From assembly GCA_002794465.1 (NCBI GenBank), contig MTSL01000213.1, positions 122,654 to 186,653 of the forward strand: a stretch of 64,000 nt of DNA, in the 5' to 3' direction. How positions within the stretch are numbered: position 1 is the first letter of the stretch; the number at the start of each line of letters is the position of its first letter. The notes beneath the pieces are model-generated. The model worked only from the letters and a program-made list of their open reading frames with translations. It did not search any database and was not told the origin of the DNA. The stretch is from Paramicrosporidium saccamoebae. Its lineage: Eukaryota; Rozellomycota. The position numbers and the translations under genes are program-made. Of this stretch, positions 58,835 to 64,000 are shown one piece after another.

Positions 58835-59578
58835 ATGGCGACGCTGGAGTATGCGTTTATGGCAGTGTGGATTATATTCAGTCTATTCTCAGTCTACCGG
58901 CTTAATCAGGATAGCAACGAATTGACAGTATGCCATTTGGTGGTGCACTTATAGTAGCCGCGGAATAATGGATGGAACTGGCACCAATTGCTGGCAATCT
59001 TTGCGGTGCTGCAAACTGCGAACCACATTGTGAACCACATGGCACTGTTTACCACTCTGGTCCGTGACACGTCAACATCGAGCTTCCTGAAAGTGATTGC
59101 ACAGGTGAGTTCCACGGCATTGTTGTACGTGCTACTGCAACTGGGGGGATGTCAATATGGAGTGTTGCGAAAGCAGCTGGGACGAGTAGAATGGCGGACA
59201 TTGTTGGGACTGTGCGTATTTGGAACGCTTACCGAGCTTGTGTTCCAGCCAGTGGCGGTGGAGGATGTGATTCCAGTGTGTGTGATGCGAAGCACAGTGT
59301 ATGGGGTGGTGATAGGACGGGCGTGTTGGCAGGTGGGACAGGTGATTTGGTTCAAACGGGTGGCAGAGGAACGATCCCGACTATACGGCCGCTATGTATG
59401 GTACCATGTGATGATGATAATGGTGGGATTGGCCATCTGGACGGTGCAAATAGGAATGGTAATCTTGGTGGCGCTTGGAAAAGAGATGGAAATGGTGCTA
59501 TTCCTTGGAAGTCAAATAATAGTCATTACTTGCTATCTCTTCTGGACCATTAGCACTCTACTTCAATTACTAAAATGA
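58835..59578 (+). CDS. Multi-spanning membrane protein, unknown (possibly 7TM-like)
   Basis: 237 aa, exons 58835-58927 and 58958-59578, intron 30 nt. About seven hydrophobic helices: LEYAFMAVWIIFSLFSVYRL, WHQLLAIFAVLQTANH, VIAQVSSTALLYVLLQL, LLGLCVFGTLTELV, YHVMMIMVGLAIWTV and two more. RKQLGR between helices recalls GOST/GPR107-type membrane proteins, but there is no luminal domain. Function not assigned. Divergent from tRNA-Leu. Confidence 0.6.
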
Positions 59579-59623
59579 TTTGCTCTACAGTTGTCATATA
59601 GTTGATCACATATCAATTGATTA

Positions 59624-59852
59624 TGTCGCGTAGTGGGGATAATACCACGGGCTTTGTCAGGCGGAACGAGACGAGATGGGACGAGAAGAGAATTTATTCA
59701 GTCAATCCAACGACCCTTTTATAGTCACAAATAACATAACCCTCAAATGGTAAGATATAGATCTTATTATCCTTCATTGATTGTTCTGATTATCCCTTCT
59801 CCAAACTAGGGAACTATTTCCAAAGACATGCTAATCAGTCTTCTACGTCACA
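59624..59852 (+). mobile_element. Short inverted-repeat element (family A), copy 5
   Basis: 229 bp. Ends TGTCGCGTAGTGGGGATAAT and CTTCTACGTCACA. It includes the intact purine-rich stretch (GGAACGAGACGAGATGGGAC) that is missing behind the N-gap of copy 2. ATTA occurs on both borders. It begins 45 bp after the stop of the membrane-protein gene. Confidence 0.85.
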
Positions 59853-59907
59853 ATTATACCATATAGTCAATCGATATTTGATCCCTTTTCACTTGATTTT
59901 CTCAACC

Positions 59908-59973
59908 CAACCCAATCTAACGAGTTGACTCGACCCATCCCAACCCAATCTAACGAGTTGACTCGACCCACCC
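59908..59973 (+). repeat. 33-bp tandem duplication
   Basis: Two adjacent units of CAACCCAATCTAACGAGTTG plus ACTCGACCCA. The rest of 59853-60116 holds no gene. Confidence 0.8.
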
Positions 59974-60116
59974 CCACAAACTCAACCCTCACTATGCTCT
60001 ACGTTGCCCAACTTATCCATCTTACTATAGATACACACGACACATGATCTTAAGTCTTACATTTTACTCTGCTACATTACGCTAGTACTTAGACGTGACT
60101 GCAAGGAGAGGCTGAC

Positions 60117-61883
60117 TTAGAGGGAGGAGCGGATGCGACCATCATAGTGGGGTCCACGGTGATGATGATGACAGCAGGGCTTGGGGGCCTCTTGACAGCA
60201 GGGCTTAGGGGGCTCGGGGCAGCATGGCTTAGGGAGCTCAGGGCAGCATGGCTTGGGCTCAGGGCAGCAGGGCTTGGGCTCCTCATAGCAGGGCTTGGGC
60301 TCTTCGCAATGGCAGGGCTTGTCGTCATGGCAGGGCTTGTCATGGGGGCTCTTGCAGCCATCGCAGCAGAGAACCTTGACGTTGCTGACGGCGGGGATGA
60401 ATTGCCATCTGGGACCACGTTGTTCAGCCTCAGCCTGGGCAAGGACAAGACCAGAATCCTGGGAACTCATGAAACGTTGGGGGAGGGAGTGGAGACCGAA
60501 GAAGAACTTGAACTCGGCGGGGAACTTGTCGTGGCAATACTTCTTGTGACCACAGATGCGGAAGATTTCGCGATCGTTCAACATGAGCTTGACGCTCTTG
60601 TCGGCGGCATCAACAATCATGGCAAGGTTGAACTGATGGCGAGGAGTGTCAGCAATGGGGAGGAGCTTGGGGCCTGGGGCACCGGGTCCCTTTCCGCCAA
60701 GAGCGCTCTTGGTGGGGGTGACTGGGTCAACGAGGAGATCCAAGAGATGGTAGTTGCTGTTGTCAATGTCAGTGGAATCCTGGATGGCCTGGGCCAAGAC
60801 GGTGGGGATGAGCCAGTCGTGGGATTCGTTGTGGTCAAAGTCGCTGCAGGGCACAAGACCATCATCAACAAGATAGATGCGACGACGGGCAGCCAGGAGG
60901 AGCACAGTGAAGCCAGAGTCGGGGTCAGTGATGGCATAGACGAAGAAGCCGCCAGATAGATCCCAGAAGGGGTTTCCTTGGGCGGGGCCGTCCTCCTTGT
61001 CGGCAACAATGGCGCTCTTGGGGTCCTCGCTGCTGCTGCTACTGCTGCTGCTGCGACGACGGCACTGGACGCGGGAACCAATGTTCTGGACATCGGCGGT
61101 GAAAGTCAGACTTCCACGGCTGGGCACGCGGTGGGAAGAGTTCTCCACCAACAGGTAGTTTCCGTCCAAGAAGGAGTCGGGACGATCAACAACTTCGTGG
61201 GTCTCGGCTCCCTCAGCGGCAGCGAGGATGGGGAAGTCACGTCCGAAACGGCCGGGGCGGATGACCAATTGATCTCTCCAGATCGAAACCTCACCCTCGT
61301 CCATCACGTGTCCACGGTAGCGGACATAGCTGAACTGGCACTTGGGGCCAATGGTGGGGAGACGGTCTCCACGGTAGTCGAAGAGCACGGGCTTGGGGCA
61401 TTCGCTGCATGGCGGCTCGGGCTTGCGACATGGGTGGTGCACCTTTGGTTGACGACGGCTGCACATGGTGTACAGACGCTTGTGGCAGCTGATTGGCACG
61501 TTGATGGAGCCACCGCCGGGGGCAGTTGCGGTGGACAGCACGAGGCAGGCACCACCGTAGTCATCAGTGTTCCATGAGCGCACCCAGGTCTCGCTGTGGG
61601 GTCCAGAGCAGCGGAAGGCAGTCAGGGCAGCCTCTTCAAAGTTGGCGCTGTTGATGTTGGCCAACACTCCGCCGTACTTGTGGCACAGCTCGTCAGAAGA
61701 GCCGAATGCCTCAGCACGGGCTACCACGAACAGGTCACCGTCCGGGTTGCCGCACAGGCGGTCACATGGTCCTTCACATTCGCCCTTGGGCTTGATCCAG
61801 CACCCACCAGCGGGGCACCATTCCTGGGACTCGGCGGTCACAGCGAGGAGGAGAGCAGCAAGACTCACAAGACGGAACAGCAT
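60117..61883 (-). CDS. Secreted cysteine-rich surface-type protein with lectin-like N-terminus
   Basis: 588 aa, single exon, signal peptide MLFRLVSLAALLLAVTAES. Residues about 45-142 look like a C-type-lectin-type fold (SSDELCHKYGGVLANINSAN, then ETWVRSWNTDDYGGAC and CHKRLYTMC). Next comes a long region shared with the gene at 62601-63833 (FSYVRYRGHV, LNDREIFRICGH, FFFGLHSLP), interrupted by an eight-serine run. The C-terminus has about seven CCPEPKP-type repeats and four histidines. No GPI signal or membrane span. A cell-wall or cyst/spore-coat protein is an inference. Codon use is strongly G/C-ending, suggesting high expression. Confidence 0.75.
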   Translation of the reverse strand: MLFRLVSLAALLLAVTAESQEWCPAGGCWIKPKGECEGPCDRLCGNPDGDLFVVARAEAFGSSDELCHKYGGVLANINSANFEEAALTAFRCSGPHSETWVRSWNTDDYGGACLVLSTATAPGGGSINVPISCHKRLYTMCSRRQPKVHHPCRKPEPPCSECPKPVLFDYRGDRLPTIGPKCQFSYVRYRGHVMDEGEVSIWRDQLVIRPGRFGRDFPILAAAEGAETHEVVDRPDSFLDGNYLLVENSSHRVPSRGSLTFTADVQNIGSRVQCRRRSSSSSSSSEDPKSAIVADKEDGPAQGNPFWDLSGGFFVYAITDPDSGFTVLLLAARRRIYLVDDGLVPCSDFDHNESHDWLIPTVLAQAIQDSTDIDNSNYHLLDLLVDPVTPTKSALGGKGPGAPGPKLLPIADTPRHQFNLAMIVDAADKSVKLMLNDREIFRICGHKKYCHDKFPAEFKFFFGLHSLPQRFMSSQDSGLVLAQAEAEQRGPRWQFIPAVSNVKVLCCDGCKSPHDKPCHDDKPCHCEEPKPCYEEPKPCCPEPKPCCPELPKPCCPEPPKPCCQEAPKPCCHHHHRGPHYDGRIRSSL

Positions 61884-61914
61884 CTTTGTTTGTGTTCCCT
61901 CCCCCCATTCCTCC

Positions 61915-61923
61915 CCTTATATA
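61915..61923 (-). promoter_or_regulatory. TATA box of the lectin-like secreted gene
   Basis: TATATAAGG on the minus strand lies about 31 bp upstream of the ATG at 61883, followed by a purine-rich leader (GGGGAGGAATGGGGGGAGG). Confidence 0.6.
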
Positions 61924-62239
61924 CTGTTGTCACCACATAAACATTGCCTTTTTGGGACTGTCCACAATGGGTAAATTAACTCTATATGCACCAATCGGGA
62001 GACGGCAAATAATGGCTTTTTTGTATTAACTGCCCGATGGAGCGTGGTGTGAGGGGGGTGTAAGGGTGGTATAGGGGGAGTGAGGGGTGGTGATTGGGGT
62101 GGCGTGAGTGATGTGGACGGGGAGATAATACTGCCATTTTTGTCGAGATCTGTTTACATGGGGATGGGTGCGAGTGAGAGGGTGAAAGAGGTTGTAAAGT
62201 GGAGCTTGCATATAATACATGACACTAATTGCTTGGTAG

Positions 62240-62530
62240 TTACTTGGTAGGTGTTTGGTTATCTAGTCTTGGTTATTTAGTTATTTGGTTATCTAATCGT
62301 GGTTATCTAGTCTTGGTTATATAGTTACTTGGCTATCTAGTCTTGGTTATTTGGCTATCTAGTTACTTGGTGGTTATTTACTCACTCATCCAATTGCCTC
62401 ACCCACCCATCCAATTACTTCACCCACCCATCTATCAATCTAATTACCTAGCCATCCAATTACTTTGCCCATTCAATTACTTCACCCATCCAATTACTTC
62501 ACTCATTCATCCAATCCATCCGACTAGGCC
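62240..62530 (+). repeat. Two adjoining short tandem arrays
   Basis: 62240-62375: about ten diverged units of TTGGTTATCTAGTC/TTAGTTACTTGG. 62388-62530: about seven units of CCATCCAATTACTTCACCCA. They lie in the 717-bp gap (61884-62600) between the two secreted genes, which also holds a purine-rich GGGGTG-type stretch at 62040-62105. No gene is seen. Confidence 0.8.
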
Positions 62531-62600
62531 CCCTACTCACTCACTCAACTTTTTGCAGAATGCCTTTTTATTAACTGCCTCTTGGAGAGATCAGTTTAAA

Positions 62601-63833
62601 TTACTTCTGGTCCCAACGTCCCAAGGGCCAGCGACGTCCCTCATCGGAGCAGAGCACTCTGATGTCGTCGATGGCGGGGCGGAACAAACATTGACACTCA
62701 ACCATCTGCTCAACAGGTCGGCTGAACACTCCGAAACTGAAGAAGGCTTGTTGTGGGAATGCTCCGCATTTGTAGTTCCAAATGTTTCGGTGTCCGCAGA
62801 TCCGGTAGATCTCATCGTCATTCAATCTGATGCTAACAGTTCTCTCACCAGCATCCAACACTACGGAAAGTGTCGTTCTGCCGATCGGCGTGTCAGCCAG
62901 ACGCACAATGTATGGTCGACGCAGCTGCGATTGCGATTTCTCGCCACTGGGGAAGAGCATTTCCATCAAATCATCTCTGCGTTCTCCATCAATGATTTCA
63001 ATCTTGTCCGAGTCATCCTTGGTCCAGCCGTCGCGAGTGCAGTTGCGGAATCCACTGTCGAACATGTAGATGCCGTCAACGCCGACAATAATGGGCAGAT
63101 TAAAGCGTCCCTTAGGATCAGTGACACTGAAGGTCATGAAACCACAGGCCAGGTCGGCAGGGAAGTCGGGGAGAACCTGGAAGTTGTTTACGGGCACCTT
63201 GTTCACATAGTGGGCCTTGACACCGGCGGTGGAGGTGCTGGAGGGGAGGGGGGCTCCGGAACTGGAAGTTGGGAGGATTTCAGAGGTGGGAGTAGGAGTT
63301 GATACTGCAAACCCAGTAGGGGTTACGGGGGTGGTTGTCTCTTCGGTAGTGGTTGTCTCTTCGGTGGTGGTTGTCTCTTCGGTGGTGGTTGTATCTTCGC
63401 TGGTGGTGGTGGTCGTCTCCACAGTTGTAGTTTCACTAAGGGGATCATCGGTGGTGGTGAAGCATGGTCCAATGTTCTCAAACTGGATCTGGTACGTCAT
63501 GGCACCACTGCATGGGATGGACTGCACAGCATTCTCCTCCAGGAAGTAAGTCACACCTCCTCCGATCAACGAAGGGTTTATGACCAGACTGCTGTTGATA
63601 ATCTCCGGAGTACCAATGTCCAACACGTTGGGACCGAAACGCACATAGCTGAAATCTTGGTTACGGCCAACGCGGGGCACGTTTCTTGCCGAATAGCGGA
63701 AGGGCATTGGGCTGGTGCATCCCTGACGAGGGTGTCGGCCCTCAATGTTTCCCGGGTCGCGGCAGCCGCACTCGCCATCACCTCGGGATCCAGAGACAAG
63801 TGTCAAATATGATAGTACTAATGCACGGATCAT
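62601..63833 (-). CDS. Secreted mucin-like protein related to the lectin-like neighbour
   Basis: 410 aa from ATG 63833, signal peptide MIRALVLSYLTLVSG. Shared blocks with the neighbour at 60117: VGRNQDFSYVRFGPNV, a bridging FENIGPC, TTLSVVLDAGERTVSIRLND, EIYRICGH, then FFSFGVFSRP and IDDIRVLC. It lacks the lectin-like N-terminus and the CCPEPKP tail. Instead a TTTTEE repeat (about residues 150-185) gives a mucin-type linker. The shared domain is probably a beta-sandwich; I cannot name it. No anchor seen. Confidence 0.72.
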   Translation of the reverse strand: MIRALVLSYLTLVSGSRGDGECGCRDPGNIEGRHPRQGCTSPMPFRYSARNVPRVGRNQDFSYVRFGPNVLDIGTPEIINSSLVINPSLIGGGVTYFLEENAVQSIPCSGAMTYQIQFENIGPCFTTTDDPLSETTTVETTTTTSEDTTTTEETTTTEETTTTEETTTPVTPTGFAVSTPTPTSEILPTSSSGAPLPSSTSTAGVKAHYVNKVPVNNFQVLPDFPADLACGFMTFSVTDPKGRFNLPIIVGVDGIYMFDSGFRNCTRDGWTKDDSDKIEIIDGERRDDLMEMLFPSGEKSQSQLRRPYIVRLADTPIGRTTLSVVLDAGERTVSIRLNDDEIYRICGHRNIWNYKCGAFPQQAFFSFGVFSRPVEQMVECQCLFRPAIDDIRVLCSDEGRRWPLGRWDQK

Positions 63834-63966
63834 TCTCAGTGCTGTTGATCCCCCTGGGTGCAGCGCTGAATTTATGGATTCCCAGACTGTTACTATTCTT
63901 AGACCCAAGTCACGCGTCTCTACCTACCATCTCTGATTGGACTATGAGTGACAACCAATGATCAAA

Positions 63967-63977
63967 CGGGGGGGGGT
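63967..63977 (+). repeat. Homopolymer G run at window end
   Basis: A run of about ten G lies 130 bp upstream of the last gene, in a stretch of 167 bp to the window edge without a gene. Length is prone to sequencing error. Confidence 0.6.
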
Positions 63978-64000
63978 AGTCTAGTGGGGGTGCTGTGCAC

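Noticed and set aside
60147-61577. Long plus-strand open frames opposite the lectin-like gene
   Set aside because: Antisense shadows of a G/C-rich coding region; low-complexity Gly/Ala/Val products, no start context or family.
62343-63302. Plus-strand 319-aa frame across the short tandem arrays
   Set aside because: Starts in minisatellite sequence and runs antisense to the mucin-like gene; no recognisable domain.

Overview
The window is nuclear DNA from a unicellular eukaryote with a very compact genome. It carries about 46 protein genes and three tRNA genes in 64 kb, on both strands. Intergenic gaps are often only 3-90 bp. Forty-five spliceosomal introns can be placed by joining conserved protein segments, and all are 28-38 nt long. 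The gene set is typical of an aerobic eukaryote of opisthokont flavour: CENP-C with a cupin, HP1, FANCD2, WNK kinase, Sec2/Rabin-type exchange factor, Tgl-type lipase, sphingomyelin-synthase-like enzymes, COX20, COA8 and a complex I subunit. The sequence alone does not identify the species. An early-branching fungal relative or another unicellular opisthokont is an inference, not an observation.

Layout. 1-5.5 kb: zinc-finger fragment, COQ3, TFIIA gamma, proteasome alpha5, tRNA-Gly, AcpS, HRD1. 5.5-15.5 kb: FHIP-like protein, phosphomannomutase, sphingomyelin-synthase-like protein, two SNase paralogues, Rho GTPase, COX20, WNK kinase, YqeY/AIM41. 15.5-22 kb: a dispersed repeat (with a 10-N gap in its second copy), REX4, PCBD, two palmitoyl-protein thioesterases, tRNA-Thr, NDUFB4-like, GLRX3-like. 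22-33 kb: Sec2-like, a 15-residue repeat protein, an amino-acid transporter with a readable promoter, CENP-C, COA8, a telobox Myb protein, Tgl lipase, an unknown secreted protein. 33-39.5 kb: FANCD2, U2A', NAXE and a second sphingomyelin-synthase-like protein. 39.7-43.5 kb: two tandem secreted ubiquitin-protease-like proteins. 43.8-59.6 kb: TCTP, HP1, unknown secreted protein, DBR1, xanthine dehydrogenase, mitochondrial EF-Tu, tRNase Z, pinin-like, GatA, tRNA-Leu, multi-spanning membrane protein. 60-64 kb: two related secreted surface-type proteins.

Functional themes. Mitochondrial biogenesis is over-represented (COQ3, AcpS, COX20, COA8, NDUFB4-like, AIM41, EF-Tu, GatA). RNA processing is also prominent (U2A', DBR1, pinin-like, tRNase Z, REX4), as are chromatin and DNA repair (CENP-C, HP1, telobox, FANCD2). 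The most unusual content is the tandem pair with signal peptide, USP-type cysteine-protease fold and C-terminal ubiquitin-interacting motif, followed by the secreted pair at the right end that shares a domain I cannot name. Genome-level oddities are the narrow intron size range, three probable GC-AG introns, stop codons embedded in AATAAA signals, tRNA genes placed just upstream of same-strand coding genes, and a short inverted-repeat element with a 9-bp target duplication.
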